Assembly: GCA_032355985.1 (NCBI GenBank)
Contig: JAUKVZ010000001.1
Coordinates: 1-64,000 of the forward strand
Reading direction: 5' to 3'
DNA from: Sarcodiotheca gaudichaudii
Taxonomy: Eukaryota; Rhodophyta; Florideophyceae; Gigartinales; Solieriaceae
Length of the DNA: 64,000 nt
Below are positions 16,495 through 25,615 of the stretch, piece after piece (the stretch's first letter is position 1; every line of letters begins with the position of its first letter). The position numbers and the translations under genes are program-made. Below the pieces are notes generated by a model. The model had not been told where the DNA came from. It ran no database searches and was given only the letters and a program-made list of their open reading frames with translations.

Positions 16495-18090
16495 TCAGTC
16501 AGGATTGACGCCTTCGATGGCAAGTTCAATCCATGCGCCGGTGTTGAGATTGATGCGCAGGATGCGATGGCTGTTGGTGTCGGCGACGAATGCGATGGGG
16601 GCTCCATCGATCATTGCGACTTCGATGCCGGCGGGTTCTTCGAGATCAAACTTCGGCGCATCAAATGAATCGGGGCGCCAGGTGTCGGCGCGTTTTGCAT
16701 CGGGATCGATCCATTTGAGTTTGTCGTTGTAGGTGTCGGCGATAATGAGGCGATCTTTGCCGTCGTCGCTGACGGTCGCGATGCCGAGGGCGTGCTGAAG
16801 GCGGGCGGTGTCGGAATCGCCGTCGGTGTCGCCGAACTCGAAGAGGCCCTTGCCGATGATGGTGACGACGCGGTTTGCATCAAGATCGAGATAGCGGATG
16901 CCGGAGACTTCGGAGTCTGCGAAGTAGAGGCGGCTGGCGTCTGATGAGAGTGCCAGGCCGGAGGGTTGGGCGAGGGCGGCGGCGGAGGCGCGGGCGTCGA
17001 TGATGTCCTCGCGGCCGGAGCCGGCGATCACTTTCGCGAGGCCATTGGTTGTGTTTGCGCTCCAGAGCTGGTGCGTGCCGGCCATGGCGATGTAGAGGGT
17101 TTGATTGTCGGGGGAGAGTTCGAGATCCCAGGGGGAGGCGAGGCGTTGTTTGCGGCCGCGTTTGCCGCCGGAGCGATCGCGGCCCTGGACGCCGTCGCCG
17201 ACGAGTGTGGTGACGAGCTGCGTGTTGAGGTCGATGGCGCGGATGGCGTGGTTCTTGGTGTCGGCGACGTAGAGGGTGGAGCGATCGTTGGTGAGGACCA
17301 TGCCCTGTGGGTCGTTGAATTGGGCGGTGTTTGCGCTGCCGTCGGTGAAGCCGCGGGTGTTGCCGTAGATGGTGATGACTTTCGCGTCGCCATCTTCATC
17401 GGGCCATGAAGTGTGGATGACTCGATTGTTGGAGGAGTCGGCGATGAAGAGCGCGCCTTGCTTGTCAGCGGTTGGCGGCGCGATGGCGATCTTGCCGGGG
17501 AAGGAGAGGCCGGTGTCGGAGATGAAGGGCTCGTCGAGTTTGGGTTTGAACTGTTTCTTTGCCAGTGCGCCGCTGGATTTGCTGTCGCGCAGGGCCTGTT
17601 CGATGGCTTGTTCGAGTGTGTCGCGGTGACCTTCACCTGAGACGGAGCCGATGATGACGCCGTCGGCGCCGATGAGGACGAGTGTGGGCCAGGCGCGGGC
17701 GCCGTAGCTGCGCCAGATGGAGAAATCGCGATCGACGATGACGGGATGTTTGATGTGGTAGCGGCGGACGGCGTCGCGCACGCTGTCGAGCTTGGCTTCG
17801 TTTTCGAACTTGGCGGAGTGGACGCCGATGACGACGAAGGGTTCGTCGGCGAAGCGCTCTTCGAGATACTCGAGATCTGGCAGGACGTGGATGCAGTTGA
17901 TGCAGCAGAAGGTCCAGAAGTCGATCAGGACGATGTGGCCTTGCAATTGATCATCGAGACGGAGGGGTTCATCGGTGTTGATCCAGCCGACGCCGGGTTC
18001 GAGCGGGGGCGCTTTGAACTGCGCGCGTGCGGGCGCGGCGAGGAGTGATGCGCAGGTGATGAGTGCGAGCGCTTTTGATGTGAATCGCAT
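16495..18090 (-). CDS. Exported thioredoxin-like protein with NHL-repeat propeller
   Basis: 531 residues from the ATG at 18090, which starts a signal peptide (MRFTSKALALITCASLLAAP). Residues 45-175 are a TlpA/AhpC-type thioredoxin domain with the active site WTFCCINC (Cys63-Ile-Asn-Cys66, with an extra Cys62) and a cis-Pro loop (ARAWPTLVLIG). Residues about 215-525 hold NHL repeats (GALFIADSSNNRVI, TLYVADTKNHAIRAID, LIIADTYNDKLKWID, IAFVADTNSHRILRI) forming a six-bladed propeller. This is the NHLRC2 arrangement, conserved from bacteria to animals, whose reaction is not settled; a thiol oxidoreductase guided by a propeller is the natural reading. The signal peptide puts this copy in the periplasm. 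Confidence 0.87.
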   Translation of the reverse strand: MRFTSKALALITCASLLAAPARAQFKAPPLEPGVGWINTDEPLRLDDQLQGHIVLIDFWTFCCINCIHVLPDLEYLEERFADEPFVVIGVHSAKFENEAKLDSVRDAVRRYHIKHPVIVDRDFSIWRSYGARAWPTLVLIGADGVIIGSVSGEGHRDTLEQAIEQALRDSKSSGALAKKQFKPKLDEPFISDTGLSFPGKIAIAPPTADKQGALFIADSSNNRVIHTSWPDEDGDAKVITIYGNTRGFTDGSANTAQFNDPQGMVLTNDRSTLYVADTKNHAIRAIDLNTQLVTTLVGDGVQGRDRSGGKRGRKQRLASPWDLELSPDNQTLYIAMAGTHQLWSANTTNGLAKVIAGSGREDIIDARASAAALAQPSGLALSSDASRLYFADSEVSGIRYLDLDANRVVTIIGKGLFEFGDTDGDSDTARLQHALGIATVSDDGKDRLIIADTYNDKLKWIDPDAKRADTWRPDSFDAPKFDLEEPAGIEVAMIDGAPIAFVADTNSHRILRINLNTGAWIELAIEGVNPD

Positions 18091-18213
18091 GCGGATCCTC
18101 GGCGTGTGGTCGGGGTGGATTGGCCGCGCTCCCGTGCTTGTGCGGCGGCAGTTGGTGAACGACTTCATGCGGTGGATTATTCCCCGGCGGCGGCTTCGGG
18201 GCGTGGGGGGGCG

Positions 18214-18559
18214 TCAGTCGTTTTCGGCGATGGCGGCGGGATCGCGATCGCGGTTTGCGGTGACGACGACTTCGGGCGTCGGTTCGAGGACGCCATTGCG
18301 CAGCTGTGTGTTGGTGAGACTCTGGTAGAGCTCGCAGCGGGTGAGGAGTTCCGTGTGCGTGCCGACATCGACGATCTGTCCCTGATCCATGACGACGATG
18401 CGATCGGCGCGTTCGACGGTGTTGAGGCGATGGGCGACGACGAGGCATGTGCGGCCATCGGAGAATCGTTCGAGCGTTTCGGCGATGGCTCGTTCGCTTT
18501 CGGCGTCGATCATGCTGGTGGCTTCATCGAGGATGAGGATGGCGGGATCGCGCAGGATG

Positions 18560-18591
<32 letters not shown>

Positions 18592-20118
18592 TCCGGAGAG
18601 GGTGAGGCCCTGTTCGCCGACGGGTTCATCGAAGCCGTGCGGCTTGTCCATGATGAAGTCGATGGCGCCGGCTTTGCGGGCGGCGGTTTCGATTTGTTCG
18701 GTTGCGGCCCACGGGGCGCCGTAGGCGATGTTTGTGGCGATCGTGCCTTCGAAGAGGATGACTTCCTGCGTGACGACGCCGATCTGTCTGCGCAGTGGGC
18801 GGAGCGCGACATCGGCGATGTCCTGATCATCGATGAGCAATGCGCCGGCATCCGGCGTGAAGAGTCGGGGGAGGAAGGAGAGGAGTGTTGTCTTGCCGCA
18901 GCCATTGGGGCCGACGAATGCGATTGTTTCGCCGTGCTTGATGGTGAGGCTGATGTCGTTAATGGCGGGCGTCTGCGCGCCGGCGTAGGTGTAGGTGAGA
19001 TTGCGGAACTCGATGGACTTGCGATGGGGCGGGAGTTTGAGGCGCTTGTGCGCGTGATCCTTGAAGAGATGGAAGGGCTCGGGCTCGGCGCCGATGACTT
19101 CGTCGATGCGGACGGCGGCGGCTTCGGAGGCCTGAAGCTCCTGGGCGACCTTAGTGAGCGGCTTGAGGGTTTCGGCGGCGATGCCGAGGGCGGCCATGGC
19201 GCCGAAGAAGTCCTGCAGTTTGACTCTGCCGTCGATGATCTCCTTGGCGGCGAAGATGGCGAGTGCGCCAACGACGAAGAGCATGACGACCTGTGTGAGC
19301 GGATCGGCGAGCGCCTTTGCGGTTCGTGCGCGCAGTTGCTCCTTCATGAGGTCGCGATTGTGTCGGGAGAAGCGGCCGAGTTCGTATCGTTCACCGGAGT
19401 GCGTCTTGACGACGCGGACGTTCATCATGGACTCGTTGCCGGTCTGGAGCAGTTCGGCTTGTGCGCGCATGGCGCCTCGTGCGGCGCGGCGGATGATCTT
19501 GCCGAGTTTGCGCACGATCTGGTAGACGATGGGCAGGACGAGCAGGGCGATGAGTGTGAGGCCGGGCTCGAGAATGATGGCGATGATGAGCGCGGTGGCG
19601 CCCTTGGTGATGCGCGCGACTGTTTTGCCGGTGAGCGTCTGGAATCCGACGAGGAGGCCGTTGGTGTCGCTGAGGATGCGGCTGAGGATGTCGGAGGCTC
19701 TGCCGACGGTGAACGCCATGGGCAGATGGATGGCCTGGCGGAAGGCGTCGCGCCGGATGGATGCGATGGTGCGCACGGTGACGCTGTGCGCGAGGTACAT
19801 GTGACAGAAGTTTGCGGTGGCGCCGATGATGGTGAGCGCGGCGAGGCCGACGACGATGAAGATGACGGCGTCGAATCGATCGGTGGGGACGAGGTTGATC
19901 CAGCTTTCGGGGATGGGGATCCAGAATCTGGCGGCCGCGTCACGAGCCTGATCGCGGAGTGGTGCGGCGTCTTCGCCGAGGATCTGCTCGATGAAGTAGA
20001 CGATGCCGATGAGTCCGCCGCCCATCATGCCCGCGGAGACGAACGCCATGAGAAGGCTGGCCGCAAGCGTGCGCTTGAAGCGGAGCATTCTCCGTGCGTA
20101 TTTCCAGAACGGCGACAT
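18214..20118 (-). CDS. MsbA-like ABC exporter (fused membrane and ATPase domains)
   Basis: 634 residues from the ATG at 20118 (GGAG lies 12 bases upstream); a GTG at 20139 would add seven residues. Residues about 15-320 hold six membrane helices of the ABC type 1 exporter fold; residues 345-600 are the ATPase domain with Walker A GPNGCGKTT, Q loop VVTQEVILFEGT, signature LSGGQRQR, Walker B AILILDEATS and switch His in VVAHRLNTVERAD. The layout is that of MsbA/lipid exporters, working as a homodimer to flip lipid-linked substrates across the inner membrane. It follows aroA by about 57 bases on the same strand. Substrate cannot be read from sequence; a multidrug exporter is the alternative. Confidence 0.87.
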
Positions 20119-20174
20119 GGTTGGCTTTTGCTCCGTCACGGGCGCCGGGATCGGCGAGGGCGGAAGTCGAGATT

Positions 20175-21617
20175 CTAGCAGGCGTAGAGGAGGGACAGGT
20201 CGGCCCAGAATCCGGGGTAGGTCTTTCGTACGCAGCGTGGATCGCGGATGGAGACGCCGGGACGGTGTAGCCCGATAAGGGCGAGCGACATGGCCATGCG
20301 ATGGTCATCGTAGGTGTCGAACTCGATGGGCTCGGTTTTTTGCGTGCTCGAGGGGGGTGTGATTTCGAGCGCGAGATCGTCGGCGTGTTCACGCACTTCG
20401 CAGGATGCGCCGGCTTTTGTGAGTTCGGCGACGAGGGCTGCGACGCGATCGGTTTCCTTGACGCGAAGTGTGCGCAGGCCGGACATGAGGGTGGCGCCTT
20501 GTGCGGCCCAGGCGGCGGCGGCGAGCGTCATGGCGGCGTCGGGCATGGTGGAGAGATCGACTTTGATGCCGCTGAGGCCGCTGCTTGCGCCGGGCGGCGA
20601 TGCGACGCCGATGTGGTTTTGCGAGTCGCCCGTGACGGCGCCCATAGCTGCCAGGAGTGAGGGGAAGCGCGCATCGCCCTGGATGCTTGTTTTGGTCAGG
20701 CGCATGATGCGGCAGGAGGAGCGCTTCGCCATGGCGGCGGCTGCCCAGAAGTATGTGGCGCCGCTGGCGTCGGGCTCGATTTCGAGATCGAAGGGTTCGA
20801 TGGGGCCGGGGCCGACGGTAAGTGTGCGCAGGTCTTTGGTTGCGCTGACATCTTTGGCGCCGAGGCGGCGCAGGAGTTCGAGCGTCATCACGATGTAGGC
20901 GGGGCTGGTGACTTCGCCTTCGATAATGATGCGCAGGCCTCGGGGCATCCAGGGTGCGATGAGCAGAAGGGCGGAGATGAACTGACTGGATGCAGTTGTG
21001 CCGAATGTGACTGTGTCGCCAAGTGATGCGCGATCGGGGGGCGTGATGCGCACGGGGGGGCAGTTGGGATCGGCCAGATGTTCGATTGTTGCGCCGAGTG
21101 ATGTGAGCGCGGTGGTGAGTTCGCTGATGGGCCTGCTGCGCATGCGGGGGCCGCCATCGATGATGGTGGGGCCTTGTGCGAGGAGTGCGGCGGCGGCGAG
21201 GAAGCGTGTGGCGGTGCCGGCGTTTGCGAGGTTGAGTTGGGCGGCGCCGGTGAGCTTGCCGCCGGCGCCGGTGATGCGCATGGCTGGTTCGACGGCTTCG
21301 CCGGGGATGTCGCCTCTCAGTTCCACTTGTGCGCCGAGCGCCGTGAGCGCGGCGATCATGCGTTCAACATCTTCGGCTTCTGTCAGCGGGCGGCGGAGGG
21401 TGGACTGGCCATCGGCGATGGCGGCGAGGAGGAGTGCGCGGTTGGTGATGCTTTTGGAGCCGGGGGGCGTGACATCGATGTTGAACTGGCAGGTGAGGGG
21501 GCGCATGGGAAGGGGATCGGGCAGCTCATCGAGGGGGCGCTTGAGGAGCTGCGCGTGGGCGGTGCGCGCTTCGACATCCTGCTGTATTGATTGTTCGTGC
21601 GATTGATCGTCGGGCAC
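20175..21617 (-). CDS. aroA: 3-phosphoshikimate 1-carboxyvinyltransferase (EPSP synthase)
   Basis: 480 residues, slightly longer than the usual 430 because of an N-terminal extension before the conserved PPGSKSITNRALLLAA motif (about 51-66). The gene starts with GTG, only two bases after the groES stop, so the two are probably translated in sequence. Substrate-binding motifs are all present: LANAGTATRFLAAAAL, the SSQFISALLL serine pair, DASGATYFWAAAA, the QGDARF loop, LSTMPDAAMTLAAAAWA with the catalytic Asp, RVKETDRVAALVAEL, and the C-terminal YDDHRMAMSLAL. It joins PEP to shikimate 3-phosphate in the aromatic amino-acid pathway. The shikimate genes around it are absent, so the pathway is dispersed. 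Confidence 0.96.
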   Translation of the reverse strand: MPDDQSHEQSIQQDVEARTAHAQLLKRPLDELPDPLPMRPLTCQFNIDVTPPGSKSITNRALLLAAIADGQSTLRRPLTEAEDVERMIAALTALGAQVELRGDIPGEAVEPAMRITGAGGKLTGAAQLNLANAGTATRFLAAAALLAQGPTIIDGGPRMRSRPISELTTALTSLGATIEHLADPNCPPVRITPPDRASLGDTVTFGTTASSQFISALLLIAPWMPRGLRIIIEGEVTSPAYIVMTLELLRRLGAKDVSATKDLRTLTVGPGPIEPFDLEIEPDASGATYFWAAAAMAKRSSCRIMRLTKTSIQGDARFPSLLAAMGAVTGDSQNHIGVASPPGASSGLSGIKVDLSTMPDAAMTLAAAAWAAQGATLMSGLRTLRVKETDRVAALVAELTKAGASCEVREHADDLALEITPPSSTQKTEPIEFDTYDDHRMAMSLALIGLHRPGVSIRDPRCVRKTYPGFWADLSLLYAC

Positions 21618-21619
21618 GA

Positions 21620-21952
21620 TCAGCGCTCTCCGTCGCCGGCCTTGCGGAAGACGGCGACGATGTCTTCGACGGGGATGACGAAGAGTCGGTTGTCGCCTTC
21701 GAAGTCGACGGGGATGCCGCTTTTGGGATTGAAGAGGATGCGGTCGTAGTTGCGGACCGGGTATTTGTCATCCATCTCGACTTCGGCGGAGATGCTGACG
21801 ATGCGGCCTGTCAGCGTGGGGATTTCGATTTTGTCGGGCAGATGGATGCCGGACTTGGTCTGCTTTTTGTCCTCGTCCTTTCGGATGAGCACACGGGCGC
21901 CGATGGGTTCGATGACTTCGAGCGTTGTGTCTGCTTTGCGCGCGTCGGGCAT
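21620..21952 (-). CDS. groES: GroES-type co-chaperonin, solitary
   Basis: 110 residues of the Cpn10 family: the IEPIGARVLIRKDEDKKQTKSGIHLPD start with the mobile loop, GRIVSISAEVE, the YPVRNYDRILFNP strand and the final RLFVIPVEDIVAVF. It is 10-15 residues longer than standard GroES, with a charged N-terminal extension and a short C-terminal tail. No groEL lies beside it; the neighbours are a ThiF-type enzyme upstream and aroA downstream with only two bases between. The mobile-loop sequence QTKSGIHLPD differs from the common TAGGIVLP. It may be a second, specialised copy or the partner of a distant groEL. No CIRCE-type repeat was seen. Confidence 0.88.
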   Translation of the reverse strand: MPDARKADTTLEVIEPIGARVLIRKDEDKKQTKSGIHLPDKIEIPTLTGRIVSISAEVEMDDKYPVRNYDRILFNPKSGIPVDFEGDNRLFVIPVEDIVAVFRKAGDGER

Positions 21953-21982
21953 GATGGATGCACTTTAGGCGATCGGCGGGCG

Positions 21983-23122
21983 CTACGCACCGATGTAGCG
22001 GGCGTAGAGCGCTTTGGCGCGATCGAGGCGCGTTGTGCCGCTGACGATGGTGCGGCCATTGGGGAAGATGGAGAGTTCGATGGGCTGTCCCTCGTCGCCT
22101 CGCTCTTCTTTCAGGGCGCCTCGGAGCATGAAGGGATTAGTCTGGAAGGCGCCGAATGCGGAGAGTCGCAGGGCGAGATGTTCGAGATCGACCTGCTGCG
22201 CATCGCCTGCGGGTGTGATCTGCACGCTGGCGCGGCCGCAGAGGCTGATGGCGTGGGATGTGTGATCGCCGGCGAGGTATGGATGTTCGCGGCGGGCGCA
22301 GCAGGGGCAGTCATTCGTGCGCGCGGGGGCGATATCGACGGTGCGGAAGTGTCGCGTCCAGACATCGAGTGAGAGGAGATCGCGGCCGACGGCTGCGTAG
22401 TTGCGCAGGAGGATCTTGATGGCTTCGGTGGCCTGGATTGATGCGACGGCGCTGACGGCGCTTCCGAGCACTCCGGCGCTATCGCATGTGGGCGCGGCGC
22501 CGGGGTTTGGCGCTTCGGGGAAGACGCAGCGAAGGCAGGGGGTTTCGTGACCGGCCCATGTCGGCGCCGGCGCCCCATCTTGTGCGTGCGGGAGGATTGT
22601 CATCTGGAGGCCGGTCATGCCGATGACGCCGCCATAGACGAGGGGCACGGCGGCGCTGACTGCGACATCATTGAGGAGGTAGCGCGTTTCGAAGTTGTCT
22701 GTCGCATCGATGAGGACGTCCGGCTCTTCTGCGAGCAGCGCACGTGCGCTTGCGGGGTTGAAGTCGTCGGCGACGGGGTTGATGTCTATCTCGGAGTTGA
22801 CATCGCGCAGCCTTCGTGCGGCGGCCTGTGCTTTGGGGATGCCTTGCGCTGCGTCACGTTCATCGAAGAGTGACTGGCGCTGCAGGTTGGAGCGTTCGAC
22901 GATGTCGCGATCGACGATGGTGATGCGGCCGACGCCGGCGCGGGCGAGTGTGTCGGCGACAGCAGTGCCGAGGGCGCCGCAGCCGATGAGCAGGGCGCGT
23001 CCTTCGGCGAGTGTGCGCTGTCCATCTTCGCCGATCTGGGGGAGGAGGATCTGGCGGGAGTAGCGTTCGGTGTCGTGTTCTTGCACGGGCGATTGTAGGC
23101 CTGCGCCGGCGCGCGGCGTCAT
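21983..23122 (-). CDS. ThiF/MoeB/HesA-type E1 adenylyltransferase
   Basis: 379 residues. The start ATG overlaps the stop of the upstream asparaginase gene (ATGA), which decides it over the longer open frame and suggests coupled translation. The E1 core shows ERYSRQILLPQIGEDGQ, the nucleotide loop LIGCGALGTAVADTLARAG, the VDRDIVERSNLQRQSLFDE catalytic stretch, DNFETRYLLNDV, and the zinc cysteines (CLRC and CPCC). Such enzymes adenylate the C-terminal glycine of a ThiS/MoaD-like carrier for sulfur transfer in thiamine, molybdopterin or cysteine synthesis. No rhodanese domain is fused; instead an 80-residue C-terminal domain of unknown type follows. No carrier gene is adjacent, so the pathway is open. 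Confidence 0.85.
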   Translation of the reverse strand: MTPRAGAGLQSPVQEHDTERYSRQILLPQIGEDGQRTLAEGRALLIGCGALGTAVADTLARAGVGRITIVDRDIVERSNLQRQSLFDERDAAQGIPKAQAAARRLRDVNSEIDINPVADDFNPASARALLAEEPDVLIDATDNFETRYLLNDVAVSAAVPLVYGGVIGMTGLQMTILPHAQDGAPAPTWAGHETPCLRCVFPEAPNPGAAPTCDSAGVLGSAVSAVASIQATEAIKILLRNYAAVGRDLLSLDVWTRHFRTVDIAPARTNDCPCCARREHPYLAGDHTSHAISLCGRASVQITPAGDAQQVDLEHLALRLSAFGAFQTNPFMLRGALKEERGDEGQPIELSIFPNGRTIVSGTTRLDRAKALYARYIGA

Positions 23123-24264
23123 GGGCGTGTGTAGACGAATGGGCAGTCTTCGAGTCTGGCTTCGCCTGCTGTTGAGATGGCGAACTGTCGTCCTTCGATC
23201 ATGGATGCGCCGCCGTAGGCGCCGTCTTTGCGGACGGCGTACATGACGACGTTGAAGTTGGGGACGCCGCGGCTGTCGAGGAGTCTCTTTGCTTTTGTGC
23301 GTGATGCGATGAGTTTGAGTGTGTGGATGCAGGCGTCTGTCGGGTGATCGCCCTGCTCCATGCGCATGACGCATGTGCGAGCGCCGCAGACCTGGATGAC
23401 TGCTTCGCCTCGGCCGGTGGCGCCTGCTGAACCGATGTCGTTGTCTGTGTAGAGGCCGGCGCCGATGATTGGTGAATCGCCGACGCGGCCGGGAAGTTTC
23501 CAGCTGAGGCCGCTGGTGGTGGTGACGCCTGCAAGGTCGCCATTGGCGTCGAGGCCGGAGCAGTGGATGGTGCCGGTGGTGTGCGGGACGCCGTCGATCC
23601 AGAGAATGTCCTGGATGGGGTCGTACTTGACGGCGCGCGCGACGGTGTGTGATTGGTTGTCGGTGCGCGGCGCGCTTGCGGAGCTTTTTGGATCGCGCAG
23701 TTGCGGCAGATCGAGTTCATCTTCATTGAGCCAGTCGTCGTGGCGGTTGAGATCGGATCGCCAGCGCAGCCATGCTCTGCGCGCTTCATCGGTGAGGAGG
23801 TTTTCTTCTTTGAAACCCATGCGTTTTGCGAAGAGGAGTGCGCCTTCGCCGACGAGGAGGACGTGATCCGTGTGGCGTGCGACCTGGAGCGCGACGCGGG
23901 ATGGGTTGCGGATGTTGCGCAGGGATGCGACGGCGCCGGCGCGATGCATGGGGCCGTGCATGACGGAGGAATCGAGCTCGACGACGCCTTCTTCGTTGGG
24001 CAGGCCGCCGAGGCCGACGGTCATGTCATTGGGATCGTCTTCGACGATATTGACGCCGGAGACGACTGCTTCGAGTGGGTCTGCGCCTTCGTGCATGAGC
24101 AGCCCAGCGCGAGACACTGCGGGGAGGCCGTTGGCGGATGCGATGATGACGGGCGGCGCGCCGGTTTTGCCTTGCGCTTTGCTTCGTGCGCCGGGAATAA
24201 GGCCGGCTGCGCCGATGGCGCTTGCTGCGCCGACGAACTGGCGTCGTGTGATGGGTGTCGTCAT
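23119..24264 (-). CDS. N4-(beta-N-acetylglucosaminyl)-L-asparaginase family (glycosylasparaginase), Tat-exported
   Basis: 381 residues. The N-terminus ITRRQFVGAASAIGAAGLIPGA is a twin-arginine signal. An Ntn hydrolase: the precursor is expected to cut itself before the nucleophile threonine, here in GTIHCSGLD, followed by the conserved TTTSGLSWKLPGRVGDSP and GAGLYTDNDIGSAGATGRGE segments. The Gly before the nucleophile and the HTTGTI context differ slightly from HDTIG of the animal enzyme but match bacterial relatives in outline. The enzyme hydrolyses the N-glycan linkage amide of asparagine, or acts on other beta-aspartyl amides. Export suggests turnover of external glycopeptides or peptides. 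It lies between pfk (29 bases) and the ThiF-like gene (4-base overlap). Confidence 0.9.
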   Translation of the reverse strand: MTTPITRRQFVGAASAIGAAGLIPGARSKAQGKTGAPPVIIASANGLPAVSRAGLLMHEGADPLEAVVSGVNIVEDDPNDMTVGLGGLPNEEGVVELDSSVMHGPMHRAGAVASLRNIRNPSRVALQVARHTDHVLLVGEGALLFAKRMGFKEENLLTDEARRAWLRWRSDLNRHDDWLNEDELDLPQLRDPKSSASAPRTDNQSHTVARAVKYDPIQDILWIDGVPHTTGTIHCSGLDANGDLAGVTTTSGLSWKLPGRVGDSPIIGAGLYTDNDIGSAGATGRGEAVIQVCGARTCVMRMEQGDHPTDACIHTLKLIASRTKAKRLLDSRGVPNFNVVMYAVRKDGAYGGASMIEGRQFAISTAGEARLEDCPFVYTRP

Positions 24265-24293
24265 GGCGAAAGTCTCCTGATGCGGAGCGCGCG

Positions 24294-25502
24294 TTAGTCG
24301 AATCGGCCGGTTGTCGGGAGCGGTCCGACGAGAGGCTGTGCGTATTTGATGAACTCGTCGGAGACGTCGTTTGAGCCGCGGAGGAACTCTTCGGGCATGA
24401 CGCGCGTCTTTGCGGCGACGGATTTGAGTTCGACGGCTTTCATCTCGGACCAGTAGGGATCCTGGCGAACGCGTTTGATGGCGATGGATGCGTCGAAGTC
24501 GCCGAGGAGGGCGATTTCGGCGGCTTTGCGTCCTGCGGCGCGAGCTTCGGCCTGATCGACGGGACTGGCGTTGGGGAAGCAGCGCTGGAGGTAGCCGAAG
24601 GTGTCGGCGCGGACGCGCGGGGGTTTGCCTCCCTGCGGCGTGAGTTTGACGCGAAGGAGGTTGGCGAGCCAGTCGCCGAGGGCGCCGGTGCCGGAGAGCT
24701 GGACGTTGCCGTGGGCGTCGGTTTCCTTGAGGCCGGACATGAGGGCGCTGATGGGTTCGCCATCGGCATTGTGGATGCCTTCGGAGACGGCGATGTGGCA
24801 GCGGCCCAGGCGGGAGTAGATCTGTTCGACATCGGCGACGAAGTTGTCGGGATCGAAGTTGCGCTCGGGGAGGTAGATGAGATGGGGGCCGTCGTCATGG
24901 TGTTGTCGTGCGAGGGCGGATGCGGCGGTGAGGAAGCCGGCGTGGCGGCCCATGACGATGTTGATCTTGATGCCGGGGAGTGAGCGGTTGTCGAGGGAGT
25001 CTCCCTGGAAGGCCAAGGCGACGAAGCGCGCGGCGGATGGATAGCCGGGCGTGTGATCGTTTTCCATGAGATCGTTGTCGATCGTCTTTGGGATGTGGAA
25101 GCAGCGCAGTTCGTAGCCGGATTCATTGGAGAGTTCATTGACGATGCGGCAGGTGTCGGAGGAGTCGTTGCCGCCGATATAGAAGAAGTAGCGCACATCG
25201 TGCTTTTTGCAGCTTTCGAAGATGCGTTCGCAGTATGTGGCGTCGGGCTTGTCGCGTGTTGATCCGAGCGCGGCGGAGGGTGTGTCGGCGATGCGATCGA
25301 GTTTTTCCTGATCGATGTTGGTGACATCGACGAGGTCGCCGGCGGCCATGCCTTTGACGCCATTGCGCATGCCGTAGACGTGCTTGATGGCGGTCGCTTC
25401 GCGCAGGCCTTCGATGACGCCGACGAGTGACTGGTTGATGACGGCCGTGGGTCCGCCGGACTGACCAATGACTGCGTTTCCGACGAGCAGCTCGGAACTC
25501 AT
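24294..25502 (-). CDS. 6-phosphofructokinase, probably diphosphate-dependent
   Basis: 402 residues of the PfkA superfamily: phosphoryl-donor loop IGQSGGPTAVINQSL, IGGNDSSDT (about 110-118), PKTIDNDLMENDHTPGYPSA with the catalytic Asp, and VMGRHAGFLTA. In ATP-dependent enzymes the donor loop carries GGDGS and the next motif begins with a residue other than Lys; here the Lys of PKTIDND and the acidic/Asn replacement in GGNDS point to the pyrophosphate-using group (diphosphate-fructose-6-phosphate 1-phosphotransferase), which makes glycolysis reversible at this step. It is the first gene of the minus-strand cluster and is divergent from a lipoprotein gene 113 bases away. Donor preference is inferred from motifs only. 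Confidence 0.88.
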   Translation of the reverse strand: MSSELLVGNAVIGQSGGPTAVINQSLVGVIEGLREATAIKHVYGMRNGVKGMAAGDLVDVTNIDQEKLDRIADTPSAALGSTRDKPDATYCERIFESCKKHDVRYFFYIGGNDSSDTCRIVNELSNESGYELRCFHIPKTIDNDLMENDHTPGYPSAARFVALAFQGDSLDNRSLPGIKINIVMGRHAGFLTAASALARQHHDDGPHLIYLPERNFDPDNFVADVEQIYSRLGRCHIAVSEGIHNADGEPISALMSGLKETDAHGNVQLSGTGALGDWLANLLRVKLTPQGGKPPRVRADTFGYLQRCFPNASPVDQAEARAAGRKAAEIALLGDFDASIAIKRVRQDPYWSEMKAVELKSVAAKTRVMPEEFLRGSNDVSDEFIKYAQPLVGPLPTTGRFD

Positions 25503-25615
25503 GTGCGCTGTACTCCTTGCGTCTGTCTTTGAAGAGTGGGAGGGTCATAGTAAGAGGGGCGGATGGGGCGCGTCGGTGGGGGGCGCCTTGTCGGGCGCGG
25601 GGATAGACTGGCGGC

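Noticed and set aside
18106-20178. A 690-codon open frame on the plus strand opposite the ABC exporter
   Set aside because: It is the mirror of the real minus-strand gene in a GC-rich sequence; it has an Asp/Glu/Gly-rich composition with no motif, while the minus strand holds Walker A, signature and Walker B.
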